DNA of 64,000 bases from Isoetes taiwanensis (Eukaryota > Streptophyta > Lycopodiopsida > Isoetales > Isoetaceae). Under the pieces are notes generated by a model. That model was given only the letters and a program-made list of their open reading frames with translations, was not told where the DNA came from and searched no databases. Location: contig JAJEKV010000014.1 in assembly GCA_021234155.1 (NCBI GenBank), forward strand, positions 17,220,618 to 17,284,617, written 5' to 3'. Shown here piece by piece: positions 1 to 13,110 of this stretch; the stretch's first letter is position 1; each line of letters begins with the position of its first letter. Both the position numbers and the translations under genes were made by a program.

Positions 1-605
1 TACCTCACCTTTCTTAAAACCATTTTTCTTCTTTTTTCTTTTTCTCTTCTTTTTCATCATGCTCGTTCTTCCTTTTTCTCGCGTTTCTTCCTTCTTCTTC
101 TTTCCTTCTCTCTCTTTCCTTCTTCTTCTTCTCCTCTTTTTTCGTAGCTTCTTTTCATTTTCCTCCTCATCCTTTTTCAGCTTTCCGCTCCCTTCGCCCC
201 ATTCTCGCTCTCTTCATGCCTTTAGTTTTACTTCCTTACTTCCTTCCTTCATTTTCTTCTTTTCCTTCTCTTTTTTTTCTTTTGTCTCTTTCTTCACCTT
301 TTTTCCTTCTTCATTTTCACTTTTTCATTTATGTTCTTCCTTCACCTCTTCATTCATGCCAAGCCCGTTTTCGCCTTCTTCCTCTTTTTCCATTTTCTCT
401 TTTGCTTCTTTTCTTCGCTTCTTCTTTCGCAAAGATTGGCTCTTCATTCCTCATTGATGCTCTTTCCTTTCCTTCATCATCTTATAATTTTCCCTTCGTC
501 AATGCCTTCGTCAATTGCTGTTCTGTCTTTCTTCCTTATTCTTCTTCCAGTTCCTTTTTCTTCGCGTTTTCTCTCTTTGCCATGATTTTCATTCACTTTC
601 AGCTC
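1..605. repeat. Polypyrimidine (TTC/CTT-rich) low-complexity tract
   Basis: The plus strand is almost entirely C and T, with recurring TTC, CTT and TTTC words, and fades into ordinary sequence near 605. It is an imperfect simple-sequence tract rather than a clean microsatellite. Long frames cross it, but their translations are only Phe, Ser, Leu and Pro runs that follow from the base composition. It lies in the damaged arm, so the irregular spacing may reflect a poorly read GAA/TTC microsatellite. It continues past the left edge of the window. Confidence 0.85.
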
Positions 606-3600
606 TCGTCACCACTTTGCGGGGAAGTCAGCATAGTCCGCTTGAATGTAACGACCAACTGGTCTAAATCAGTTTGACGCAAGACGCTAAAAAACTTTAG
701 TAATATACATTTTGAATTACGTTGTGCTCAACATCAAATTTGATCAATATGAAATTCGTCGTCTTTTCTTCTGAGGTCATTACGTTGGGCATAACATCTC
801 ATTTTATCACATTAGTCTCAACACTATACTATGCCACCACTTCATTCATCCATCATTTAAAATGTCTCTCACGTGTCAGCGTGAGATTTATCATTTACGC
901 CCGATAGTGCAAAATAGAGTTTTACCATGTACACTAATCATAGCTGTCGGTGTTTTGTTTTGCCAGTACAGCGTTCATTCAGAATGTAACAATGCTGTGC
1001 CGGCGAAGTCACGTATTTCTGGCTTAGCGATGCCATCATTTCCGTAATACTATTATATTATTAACAGTCTCAATATGTACCACTGTCAATCTAGTACTGA
1101 AGATGCTTCATTTTATTGCACTCAAATATTCCGTTATTACTAGTCCGCGATGCCAAATAAATGGTACCAGTTCACTATTACTTAATAAGTCATAAACACC
1201 GAATATAGTTTACCTCCATTTGACAAAGACCACATTCAATGCATATTTTTCATTAAAAAGAGCGTGAACATACTGAATAGTTTCTGGATTGACACTTTAA
1301 ATGCCGGTTATTTCGTGTTCTTGCGTGCTTCAAATGCCACTTTTGGGACATAAGGCGCCATTAACGTTCCGACTGTAGACAATGCTACTTTAAATCAGTC
1401 CAATACGCAGCTTCAAAATCAGTCTGTCGCCAGTAGGCCATGATAAGCCTCTGGTCAAGGTCTCATTGACGTTTATTACTGGCTCGAAATATATTGGCCC
1501 AGACAGTATTTTATCTTTTTCTGACAGTTTGAGTCTATTTTATAGTCATGACGATGATGTGCTTTCAGTTTCGGCATTTATAGTTGTCATCAACAAATAA
1601 CATACAATAATAAAAATAATACACATTTCCAGCATCACGTTAAAGTAGTATCACACATTCTTGACAGTCAACAACAAATAACACCGCTTTCAAAATTAAG
1701 AAAGTTCTAACGCCAAGTACCATAATTCAGTATTTTATAAACCTTTCAAAACCTTTCACCATGCAGTTGCTCATGTTGCCGTTTTAAATTTACATGTTAC
1801 AGCGGCATACGCATGTACCTGTCTCACGTTATCAAATGTCAAAGCGAGGCCTTGTGCTCTGAGCATCGCTTTCCTGGTGATATCAAATGGTGCCTGCTCA
1901 ACCGTAGAATACACAATCTGCTCCGACACGTACTGCCGTACCTACCGCGTGGATACCGACCGCGTTGTGAGCACGGCAAGAATGCCCTCCCCTTCCCATT
2001 TCACACATCACTTTCTTCTCATTTCATAACATCTCAGTTAATGTAGTCCTCTTTATTCTCTTACATGTTAATGCCAGTTTTCATGTGGCCTGAAATTTGA
2101 TGAACAGGCAGTAATGGCTTGTAATATTCATAATGAACATTTCACAAAATGCCCTCGGTCACCTCTTAAATGTTACCGGTGACCACAGGCTTTCAAATAC
2201 CGCCGGTTTAAATCTCAAAGTTGTCATCTTTGGTTTTGGTTGTGAAAACATAGGTCAATCTGCTAATTTCCAATTTTCACCCTGCTGTGCGTTTTTTGCT
2301 TAAATAATCATTTCATGTCGACCTCGACATGCCCAAAAACGAAAAGAAATACTTGTGGTCGCCATCGTTTCTATTCAGCCGTTTTCAGGCGGTGTTACCT
2401 CGAGATTGGGTTGTATTATTTCAATATCGCCATCGTGCCCCGCCACCATGGAGGCCTTCTGCATCGCCGCACAAAGCCCAGCACATGCCAAACGGCAATC
2501 TTTGCCAGCCTACCTCTGCAGGCACCCAAAATGTTTGCCGCCGGCTAGACGTGATCCGCCGCCAGTTCGTGCGACCTGAACCGCTGTCGCAGCATCCTCG
2601 CGCGACTGCGTTGCCGCGCAAAGAAAAATCCATCTTTGGTGCCTTTAACTCGTTCTATTCTTGGGATTTGCCGGGCAGCCGCATGTTGTGAGCGCCTGGA
2701 AGCGAAATGCCCCTCTCTCGTAGCGTAGTTTTATCATTGCACCGACCGCAATGTGTCCCTTACGCCCTCATTCATGGGTCTCTTCTGTTCCTTCAAGTAA
2801 CGACAAAGATTAACATGCGCGCCCTGAAATGCGACGCTGCTAAAAACTTCCGCCTTACCATCTTTCGATTTCCGTTTCAAGACGTTCTCCAAATTTCGTC
2901 GAAGTAGGGCGTCTGATGTTGGCTTTCGAAAAGGGATTAGGCGATCATTGCAGTGCGGGGAATGGCCGCCTAGTAACAGGCCGCAGTCTACTTTTAAGTT
3001 ATTAAAGCGCAAATAAAATACCGCGGGATCATGGGCGCGCTGGCGTTCATGTTTGAAAAATTGTAATATCGCGAAGTGTCGCTCAAACAAACTTCATGGT
3101 AACCTCGGCTTCACGGGTGAGCAACGTCCGCAGAAAAGAATGACCATGTTTGCTGTGTGTCACACAACACTAAATGAGCTTCTCCAATATTCCATCTTTC
3201 AGCCTATGTAAAAGCGCCTCGCACATCTATATGCATAATATTGAGCGGGTCTTTCAGATCTCTCATCTTCCGTTAAAGAATGCCTATTTTTAAATCCTTT
3301 TATCTTCGCATTTATAGCTACCGGTATTGGCATAATTCTGTGGTTGTGCTTACGCTGGCCGAGCGTCGCCATGCCTGCGTATGTTAAATGTAGTAAATCA
3401 GATCTAATGCTATCATAGGTAGAATACCCGCTTTTGTAGGTTATTTGCTCTTTCTTCACCTTTTTTGCTGTAATGTGTTGGGTGTCAGTGTTTCTACTAT
3501 AATCGGCATATAAGTCGGAAAATATTGATGTTTTGGTTGCGTGGAGTGATGTCAGAAGATGAGGTCAGAGCTGGTGTTCATGATGCTATTGCAGTGTGTC

Positions 3601-4183
3601 ACTAAGTGATATATTGCCAATGGGTCAGGTCAAAGAAAGATGTTATTACGTATTCTTTTACCGCTCAGCTTGTCAAAACGGCCGCTTGGAGAGCAATACA
3701 GCGCTGTCTTTGATTCTACACTGGCATAGGGTTCCCGTGATTTATTAGGATATCCCGGTGTTGATAAATTTGAACATTTGTATATTTGTGCAACATTAAG
3801 GTTACAACTACTAAGATTGTGCAAAAGATCCAAGAAGGACAACTATTACTAGAGGTCGCCATCGGAAGGCTGTAAATATATTCGAAGAGATTGTTTAATT
3901 ATTGTCAAATGGAAGCTTTGAAAGATGACTTTTGTAATGCCTTTGGACGCTGAAGGAAGTCGCAGATAAATATGTGAGTGATGAGGCGCTTGCCGCATTT
4001 GGTACGGGGAAGCGGGTTTTGTGAGGCTGTTCTGATCGATTTCGATCCGCCTCCCGGAAGCGACGTGACCAGCCGACCATTTTTCGCGACGCGTGAACAG
4101 CCAGCCGATTCGGAGCCCGGGAAACCCCGCCGAATTGCCGCCAGATCCTCCGACACGCCGCTGACTTCTTCCCGACTGTACTG
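606..4183. other. Damaged-arm sequence, no gene supported
   Basis: No recognisable protein, RNA gene or element on either strand. Open frames here are short (120 codons at most), lack any domain I recognise and are of the length expected by chance. 606-1,800 is AT-rich; 2,320-2,700 is richer in GCC/CGC words. Confidence 0.6.
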
Positions 4184-4370
4184 GTCGATATCTTCCAGCC
4201 CCTGCCTAATTCTCGATATCGCCGCGGTGTTCTCCTCCATTTAGGGATTGGTCGATATTCCGTGTCCTCTATCACGGGATCGTTTATCCTCTCGATATCG
4301 TCGTGATTCGCCATCTGAGCGACAGTGTCGGGTGATCCGTCTCCTCCCGATCACTTCATGACCGCTACTT
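4184..4370 (-). repeat. Minus-orientation relatives of the 9.1-kb minisatellite
   Basis: TCGATAT recurs four times (near 4,183, 4,212, 4,251 and 4,292). Between these lie pieces resembling the reverse complement of the 9.1-kb unit: GGTGTTCTCCTCC followed by AGGGAT near 4,227-4,247, and GGTGATCC, CTCCTCCC, GATCAC near 4,332-4,354. Order and spacing resemble two to three diverged units read on the opposite strand. The match is judged by eye and the region is damaged, so unit number and borders are approximate. Confidence 0.5.
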
Positions 4371-6394
4371 TCATCGACGCCGACCGCCATTATCGCCAAT
4401 GATCGGCCGAAAGCAGGCCGCCCTCGCGACACGGTGCTGCGTCGACGCATCATACGCCGCACGCCATCGTGCTGCCACGCGACGCGATTCTATGAATTTC
4501 GTGAAAGTGTAATTTCGAGGCTTTTCGGTGTCGCGCTGCCGAGCGTAAAATGGGATATTTGCCGCCGTAGCCATTACTGCTTCAGGCCGCTGGTCAGACA
4601 AGGTAAGTGGAATCCTCTTCAGCGTGCTTTTCCTGACCGGTCGTCAGCTGGGGTCAAAGCCTCTGTGCCCAGCCGCTGAAATTGGCTGGCGTAGTGATGC
4701 GCCAGTCAGAGGCTTGGCTGGCTGGCATTTTCGGGAGCACTCACGTGCTATCTCGTACTCACGGCATCGCCAGATGGAGTGGGGTGCCAGACGCGAGCTG
4801 GCTGAAAGCGATTTAAAAATCATAGCCTGTATACCAGAGTCTGGCGGTAGCCTGCCGAGCGTCGACTGGGCAACAACAAAGGGTGAATTCAGAAGGGATA
4901 AGACGCCGGTTTGTCCGGGATTTCGGGCACGCCTACGAATACCAGCAGTCTCGACGAAGCGCAGCGCTGGCGCATCAACAGAAGGTGATGGCGATACCGC
5001 TTCTACCGGCGGCTAGTCGACTTCGGTCAATTTAAAAGCCCGAGAAAGAAGGTCGCGCTGAATCCGCATGTCACTCAGCCGGCCGGTCAGTCGGTGCCTC
5101 GTCGCCTGTGCCCAAATACCGGCAGTTCGGTGGGGACGCCAGACGGTGCCGGTCGCAGCCGTTTGATGATGGCCCCGAATTCCCCGTGTTGGACAACACA
5201 TCGCGCCGGATGCAATATTGAAGTCGGGTCGGTTCGCGTCTCGCGAGACCCGTTACGGTGCCTCAATCATATTTCTAATGTTCTATGACGGTTTCCGCGA
5301 TTCCGCATTCATTATGCCAACTTTTCCTGTGCCAGCTCGCTTCCTGGCCGTAGTTCGGCAACAGGACCTTACTTTCATTACGGCGGAGAGTCCGCTGGCG
5401 CAACAACCGCGGAGTCGTTATCGTCGGCCCGTGGCCTCCAGTCACCTTCGCGGCCCTCGCTACGCAGGTGTCGCACGGCTGGAGCTATCGCGAGCGTAAC
5501 AGCTGGCTGGCGCCTCATTTCTTTTTTTGCCTGAATTCGCTTACCTGTGCACATCTCGCAGCCAACCACTGACTTGCCGAAGACAATTACGCAGTTCACC
5601 GCCGCCGACCAGCAGCTTCTGGCGGGTGCTGGCGTTTAGCGGCATGTTCAGCGCACCGCATTCACGGGCATTCTCAGCACGGTAACACTGCAGCGGTTGA
5701 TCTCTTCATTTTTACCAGCGATGATTGCGACAATCGTTACCGAAGTCGCTTAGCGTTTATCGTTTGGCATGCCGTAGTCGGCTAAAGTTTCTCGGCAGTA
5801 TTTTACCTTCGAGTATATCTCGGCATGCGTATACCGGTGTTTTATAATCTCGTAAAGCTGGCTTTCAGCTAAAATATATTTATGTTTCGCCATAATTGTG
5901 TTCTATTTAAATCCTATTGTTACTTCAAAGTTTGGACCTATTGCGGTCGAATCGGCACGCCTTCGAGCGTCGAGCTGAGGCTGCTCAGCAATATCGTGGT
6001 ACTGCGTACATTTACTTGAGATGAAAATATTCAAAATATTCCAAAATCTATATCCGCACGACTAAGAATTGTCATTTCGTATCGGTCACTTTTATTGCCA
6101 GTTAAATATTACCGCCGATTGCCTCCCGCATGGTTGCCAGATACGCCCGCAGTTGAGTGACGCTTATGCCAGCTCGCCTCATCAGCTTCGGCCGGCCGGC
6201 CGCACCGCTCCTCGTGTCGTCGGATTCACCGCATATTTGAATGTAATTTTGGGAGTAAATCAGAGCGCAATATTATTAGTCATATGAAATGAACTTATCT
6301 TTGTGAAATATTGTCATCGTGGGAATATGAGTACGGGCTCCTCTCGCGAAATAGCTGGAATGGACGTGAATATTGTCACGTGTCGGTCAAATCC
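4371..6394. other. Damaged-arm sequence, no gene supported
   Basis: GC-richer stretch dominated by GCC, CGC and GCG words. Open frames up to about 130 codons occur on both strands, but none resembles a known protein. No RNA gene or repeat border was seen. Confidence 0.55.
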
Positions 6395-6575
6395 TCGATA
6401 GTGATCCTCTCTTCTTCCTTCCGTGATCAACACAACATATTATTGGGGAATCCTCTCCGACTATATTCTTAAAAACATTATTTACCACGCAGCGGGATAT
6501 TATTTTCGAGCATATGGGAAATATTCGCTGTGATGCCGATGAAATCTCGTGATCACAACATACTAATGGGGACGT
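6395..6575. repeat. Possible degenerate minisatellite copies
   Basis: GTGATC occurs three times in about 150 bases (near 6,399, 6,421 and 6,549), with AATCCTCTCCGA and CATACTAATGGGG nearby. These words resemble parts of the hairpin unit at 9,128-9,570. No regular period can be established, so kinship is weak. Confidence 0.25.
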
Positions 6576-9127
6576 CATGGGGCATTGTTTATTTCACGGT
6601 GGGCGGTTAAAGGCTTCGCATAAGTTGGGCGTTATTGAAGTTCTTTCGCAGACGCCGCAGATCCGGACGCCCCGCCGCAATGTCCACTTCCTAATCCTCA
6701 ATGGTTTGATTTCGTCGAAGGTGCTGCTCCCCGTTGTCGCGATGTGCGAGAACAATTGAAAGTAAACTTCCCGCTCAACTCCGGGTCATTTCACAATCTC
6801 CATCTTCACCCTGCGCCCGCCTTTCGGCAGCCGCCCTCGTTCCAAGCTCTATCAGCAAGGGTCAGTCCATATATTTCCACATTCACCGTTGGGGAGACTG
6901 TTATGGCTACGTTGTCCTCTCACATTTCAGTGTCGAAATAAAATTACGTTATAACATAACAGCATGCCAGCCGCCGGCTTTGCGCGAGACGGTGTTCATC
7001 TGCCGCCTTCATTTGGGAGACTTCCCAAAGCACAACGCATTTCATGGGAATCTGTCTTCACCATCCCGCCTCGCCAATTGTCCATAGCTGGGGAACTGCT
7101 ACTATGCAAAGACTTTATCTTCGTAGCCGCTCGTTAGCTCGCATAACCCGCTTGCTGGTTGCTGCGCCTCTGGCCCCTCAAGATGCCCGCCTCTGTGCCC
7201 GCAGGTGACCTGGCTCCCAGAGTACGCCGCCACTTCGAAGTTGGTGACCAGCTCATCGCTACCGGCTCAATGCATGGCTTAATTCTACCAGGCCTTCTTT
7301 CCTCGATGTTGCCGTCGCCTTCATGGGATTCATTAACACAAAAGCGAACAGCATAAACGCGAGATTGAAACCACCCCATGCAACATGTGTGTCTTCCACG
7401 CTAGCCGGTTAGATGAGCAGCCACCGCTTAGAAATGCCCAGCCAGGCACAATGCCATGCCGCTGCAAAAGATTTCGTCTCGTGCCGGTTATCTCAGTTCA
7501 CGACAACGTTTTTAGCCCATCTCGCCACGTCGCTCAGTGGCTGGAGGATGTTTCAACTTTCACCGCGGCTCCGCCGCATTTTCCTCATTACCACAGCCGT
7601 CCGGGACAAGCCTGAACTGCCGAGCCGCAATCTCTGCTGATTTCACGCCATTTTCACGCACAATGCATATCGGTACGCGGCGATGAAAACCGTTGCGTTA
7701 TACCGCGCCAACCGCGATTGTGCTCGTCAACTTACAGCTTTTGTTCAAAGATAGTATCATCTCGCAATGCAGTTAGCCGTTATTTCCAGTATCATCTCAA
7801 GCATGATTCCTTTAGTGTTTCGCATCCGCCTGCCAGTTCATTTTTGGCACAAGCCAACGCCGGGTCGGCAAACCAAAGTATGAGTGTTATAACGCACAAA
7901 CACATACTCGTCAAACAATGCACAAAATGAAAGGTTCAGGTGTCATGTATCTTCTGTCATTTTGAAGGTAATGCTGCAAATGTACCACTTTACCAAATTC
8001 AACATGGGATTCTTTTGATTGGAGTCACAAACAAAAGTCTTCCTCTTTCTCGCCACAGAACACCGGAATTCGCTAATAACCCAATATTATAGATGTTGTT
8101 GCCATTGCGCTCATGGCCACGGTCATCCTCAACATTACACGGCTTTATCAGTCATCTCACATTACGTCCGTTACGCACACCACGCCAACTCATCTTCTAT
8201 TACTCATGACACTGCCGCGTGCCATTGCACGTTTACCAGTCCTTCGGCCTTCGTGAGACCAGTGCCAACTTCAACTTGGTACCTCGTCGGTCACGTGATC
8301 TCAGGCAGCGCAGGGAGATCAAAAACCATAATGCGATATGCGAAAAAGCCCTCGAAGGAAGAGAGCCGCCACTGCAGTCTCAGCTCTTCCGCCCTTTTCT
8401 CCCCTGTTTCACCTGATCTGGTCCATCCTCAATCATTACGATATCATGTCTTTGAGTCCATATGAATATCAATATCTCTAATGCAAATACAGTTAAAGTA
8501 CTTAAAGACCATTTCAATGAATGTTACCAGCAGTCGACAATAACGGTTCACTACTACTAAAAATGCTGGCGAATGGAAGCCTATGTAGCCCGTCAAGTAG
8601 GAATTTTGTGTTCGCGGTTCTTAGCCGCGCCACCGCCCTCGTAGCCTGGAATATGTGGGAAGTTCACAGTTAAATATTCACCCCAATGCGGTACTCGCCT
8701 TTCAAAGATAAATAATGGAGATTGCCATGACAACAACGGTCACATTGCTGGTATTTCAGCAGTCGTAGAATACCGTGTTACAATAGAATGCATGTTCTTC
8801 ATTGAAATTTATTCTTGTCGGCCTTCTTCTTCTTTCCTTCTAGTTCGCCCGCCCCGCTGCATAGTTCCCCTACCGTGCTACTGGCTACGCAGCAGAGCAA
8901 ACCGCGGAGAAACAACGCATCAGGAGTGATCCCTTTATGATGGTCTCGCCAAAATCACACGTCCTCGACCGGCGGCCACCGCGTACCGCAAGCTCCAAAC
9001 CCCGACCGCTGGGTGGGCCCACGCCAATCTCCAATGTCCATACGCCATATGTACCGCCCTAATCACGTGCAATCAACGCGGCTTCATCCTCGAGGTCGAA
9101 TCGCTACTTACGATAACCGCCAAGGAT
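6576..9127. other. Damaged-arm sequence, no gene supported
   Basis: No gene or RNA recognised. The longest open frame (8,019-8,465, plus) is 148 codons with no domain. A lone GTGATCCCTTTATGATGG at 8,930-8,947 resembles one half of the minisatellite hairpin and may be an outlying unit. Confidence 0.55.
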
Positions 9128-9570
9128 GTGATCCCGTGAGGTGAGGATCACCACGTCGTATATTCGGAGAGATATTTCATGAGCCTCGTGATCCGAGGAG
9201 GACTTCCACCACGCCGCATATCGAGAGTGACCAGTCCCCTCGTGATCCCGAGGAGGATCACCACCACGCATATCTGAGAGTGATATCTACTACCCTCGTG
9301 ATCCCTGAGGAGGGGATTACCTACCACGTATACTTCCGAGAGTGATATCGACAGACCTCGTGATCCCTATGAGTGGGGATCACCAGCCGCGATCCCTGAG
9401 AGGGGATCACCACGCCGACATTTCCGGAGAGGATATCGACCAGCCCCCTCGTGATCCCTGAGGAGGGGGGATCACCACCAGCCATACCTGAGAGGATATC
9501 ACCGCCCCTCGTGATCCCGAGGAGGGGGGATCAGCGAAGCGATCCCGAGGAGGGATCGCACCGCTGAGAT
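9128..9570 (+). repeat. Minisatellite of about 55-62 bp units, each hairpin-capable
   Basis: Six to seven tandem units begin with CTCGTGATCCC. The recurring plan is GTGATCCC, then TGAGGAG, then GGGGATCAC, then CCACC(A)CGCATA, then GAGAGTGATATC, then a C-rich link to the next CTC. GTGATCCC and GGGATCAC are inverted repeats about 6-9 bases apart, so every unit can form a short stem-loop, and GATATC is itself palindromic. Units differ by small indels and substitutions. One (about 9,359-9,425) carries an extra GATCCC half. Derivative words continue to about 9,720. There are no uniform repeats with unique spacers, so it is not CRISPR. Confidence 0.85.
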
Positions 9571-12500
9571 TCGACGGTTTCTGGACGCTCCTGGACGACT
9601 GGCTGTACGCAGCATGTGTTGCATCGTGAAAACGGGGTCCCCGAACGATCCCCGCCGGTAACGCTCTGGGGATTCCGAGGACGGGATTCTAGCTCCTGAT
9701 CCCCAATCTGCAGGTAGAAGTATCTTGAGCCTTTTAGACCTTTTTTAAAAAATCAACTTCAGTGATGCATTTCACCTTAAAGTGCCTCTGGTGACCAAAA
9801 GCGCATTTGCTGTTTATGACTTCTCACATTACGGCTTATACCCCTATACACTGCGATATTCCCGACTTTGTGCCTGCATCTACCTATGCCTTGCCGCACG
9901 TCGATGAGATGCAATACTACCATATCTGCTGTCTCGTCTTCAACATGCGGTCTCGGCAGTACTCTGCGCCAGCCACAGCAAAAACACAGCAGCTAGTTTC
10001 ATGTTTGGGAACTGAACGCGGATATCCGCCATGCTTGTGACCTTCGTGTAGCTTTCGGACATTCACGGGCAAACGCATATCTCTGAGCATGTCATCAAAT
10101 TTTGGCACATCTTTGCCGCCGTCGTGGTACCGTATTGTAGAGCTGGAGCTGGAAGATGCTCAAGATATTTAAGTTGGTTTTAATACATATACGTAAAGTT
10201 GGGATTTCTGGCAAATTACCAAAGGAAGATATCCTCTATTTGATGGACACGTATCATTACAACGTAGTTGCTGCAAATTTCTGGATGTTTCTAATGCACT
10301 TCCTATTGATTCGTTTTGCTGGTGCTTGCTGGCATGGAAGCGTTGTTTTCGGTCAGTATCTTTGTGAACAATCGGAATGTTAAGTAATATTTGTTTGCCG
10401 TTTCGGCAAATTAGCCGTTCCTCTATGAAGCCCATCGCTCAAAATATCGGCCCAGATGCCATGTGAACATGCACAAATTCAAACGTCATTAGCCTGGCCC
10501 TCCGATGCCTGGCCTTCCTCTCACAGTTCTTTCCATTCTCAGCTTCTACCTGCCGATGCACGGGCCCTGGGGTCCCAGTGATTTATCAATTTGGACAAGC
10601 ATTTAAAGCTTAGCCCGGGATTTTCGGTGCGTATTCGTTCTTCGAGTTGGGATTTGATGCTTCGGCGCAACCATAGACCCGCAGGTAGCAATGCATTGCC
10701 AGCTTTCACCAGTTAGCGCTCTGTACGGCGAATCTGTTTAAAACAAGTGGGAATACGCGAAAATATGCAGTCGCCGTAAGAATGCCAGCAAAGCAATCTG
10801 CTGGCGCGAACGTGAATCAAAGATCACGGCTCGAAAAGATAAAGGTGAAATTTGGTATCGCATGCCTGTGAAAGCCAAGATCGCTGAATCGCACGGTTCG
10901 ACAGCAATATCAGTGATCATTGTTCTCCAATGGGATAAGTAAGTCGCCAAGATGCATGTAGTTCTGGTGAATATTCTAGAACCTTCCGAAATAAAGTTCG
11001 CTAAAGGGCATGTAGGGAATGTTCAACAGTCGGTGGGCATTTGTGACGTCGAAGCGCCGGGCGTCGTTGCGCTCGCGTAACTGGCTTCCTTTCGTATCTT
11101 CAGGACGCATCGCTTTTACCATAAGCAGGTAATGTTCGCATTTATTCATACGGTCGTCTATACACCTTCCATAGTTCATTCCTTGAGTCGAGCTGAAATT
11201 GGCTTTCATTCAGTAAACTCCTCACAATTTCATCGTTATGTTCTCAACACTCGCTTAAAGCCAATCGTGCCAGCGGTGACAATGTTTTACCCAGCCTGGG
11301 AGCCGGCCAAATTGATCGCTTCCATTGTCAGCGTGATTCGTATATTACCATACCCAATAGGCAGAGTCACCGACGCCATTACTGCTCACTTCCTGCCGCG
11401 ATCCCAAGCAGTGATTGCGATAGTCGTAGGGATGTGAGGGGTGGAGCATGTCAATAACGCGAAGCTAGAGTCAGTGACAGATTCTGTTATTTACACAGCT
11501 CAGCCACGCATACCACTAATAAACAGCAGCCTGGTTACCAGCGTTCCGCCATAGGTGAATTTATGCAGTCGAGAACCAGTTTTCCAGAAGAACATCCTGC
11601 AGTATAGAAGCCCATCGGCGGAATATGAGTCCATCTCGTGCGCGATCATAGTCTAATCGCATTTTGGCCGAGAAGATGATGCAAGTAGCCAAGGCGTGAG
11701 AATACGCCTCGAGCCAATGGATCGAGGGGCGCAGATACCCAAATTGCACTCCAATAAGGCCTGTGATCATGAGGCCCCCCTAACAAAAGTGAGGGCTATA
11801 AGCGAACCAATCGTGCCCTCTAGAATAACTGCGGGATTGCCGTCAAATGCGTGATCACCTAGCTGGGCTCAAGGTAGAGCATCTAGACAGCGCATCAGCT
11901 CCCTGGAGGATCTAAGATGGCACTTGCTGCCCCAAAAGCGTCATGCCAATTGTGGTCTATACATTCACACCAGGTCAAATTTCCTATTTTAAAAGACTAG
12001 GTCAAAGTTTGGAAGAATCTTGGTATTCAATATTGATGTGAGGTCAAAGGAAATTCATTCTTCAGTTGTCGCGCTCATGCTCGTTATCTCACCTTTATTG
12101 AGTGTCAAAATGCTTGTCGTGCAATATGCCTAGAATATCCTGCCGCATACGTACGAAGTTTGAAGTTAAAGTTTGAAGACTTCTTATATGTTCCATTCTG
12201 TCACTTGCTAAGCCCAGTTATTCCCTCAACCATTTTTTGTTATCTTTCATATCCTTTCAGCGTGTCCACTTTTTTATTACTATTACGCCTTCCGTTCTGT
12301 TTCGTTACAAACATTTAATTACGGCTGTTAACAGCGACCTTGCTTTTGCTACCACATCTGCCATCTTCGCCATGGGAGCCTGCCGCCTTCGGCGTTATTT
12401 CAAAATCATTACCTCAGAGCGGCCTCTGAATACAATTGCTGATAGCTTGGCAAAATATTCCGGCATGTTCGCGGAGAAATCTCTAAACCAAATATAAAGA

Positions 12501-12730
12501 ATATGCCTGAAGAGTTAGCGTCAGGAATGATGGAACGCATCGCCGGAGGCCTTCACGTTATAGCAGACCAAATGAATACGAGTCGAATTGATTCACGCTT
12601 CTTCCACCTGGCCGCTCCCAACTTATCGCAACACAAATCAAGCCTTGAAGATGTTTTAAATCACTGGGCCTGAAAATATAAGGCGGGGAAATTTCTGAAG
12701 CGCCAGGCGCCAGTTCTCATCGCGTCGTTA
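9571..12730. other. Damaged-arm sequence, no gene supported
   Basis: No recognisable gene, RNA or element. Open frames stay near 100 codons or less. AGGTCAAA recurs near 11,973, 11,999 and 12,042, but no repeat unit could be built around it. Confidence 0.55.
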
Positions 12731-13110
12731 TTTATTCCAGCCTGAAGTTCGCCGATCACAAAGAGACGGGAAATGTCTATTGAAACTTTATTACCGTCAT
12801 TTTTGAAGTCGGTCACAGTTATCCGGGTCAGGTTGTTTTATTGATTTTATCTCCTAGCACGGACACTATTCCAAGAAATTATCTCTGCTATGGTCTCACA
12901 ATGCCGTCACCTTTGCTGTGCCCCGAAAGTATCCTTTAGCCTCTTTTGACTATTTGTCATCAATTTCGAAGTTCAAGAACCTGCGGCAATCTTGAAAACT
13001 AAAAGTTCATCAATAACTGAGTTAAAATTTTTACCCTCTGACTATTTCGATTAGTCAGTCCAGCCATGTGCCTTCTTTTTGGCTTATTCAGAGCGACACC
13101 CACATTTTGC
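12731..13110 (+). repeat. Dispersed repeat family 2, copy 1
   Basis: Shares ordered landmarks with 28,843-29,240 in the same orientation: TTTATTCCAGC (12,731), a TCACAAAGAGACGGGAAATG-like block, TTTTGAAGT, TTGAAAA, GAGTTAAAATTTTTACC, CAGTCCAGCCA (13,056) and GAGCGACACC with CACATTTTGCC (13,091). Distances between landmarks agree within about 25 bases over 360. Identity between blocks is low, as expected if both copies sit in the damaged arm. The element type is unknown. Confidence 0.5.

Noticed and set aside
59-677. Phe/Ser-rich membrane-like proteins at the left edge
   Set aside because: The residue content is dictated by the polypyrimidine tract. Overlapping frames give the same kind of sequence.
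9128-9570. CRISPR array
   Set aside because: The repeats grade into each other with no unique spacers, unit length varies, and there are no cas genes. It is a minisatellite in a eukaryotic genome.
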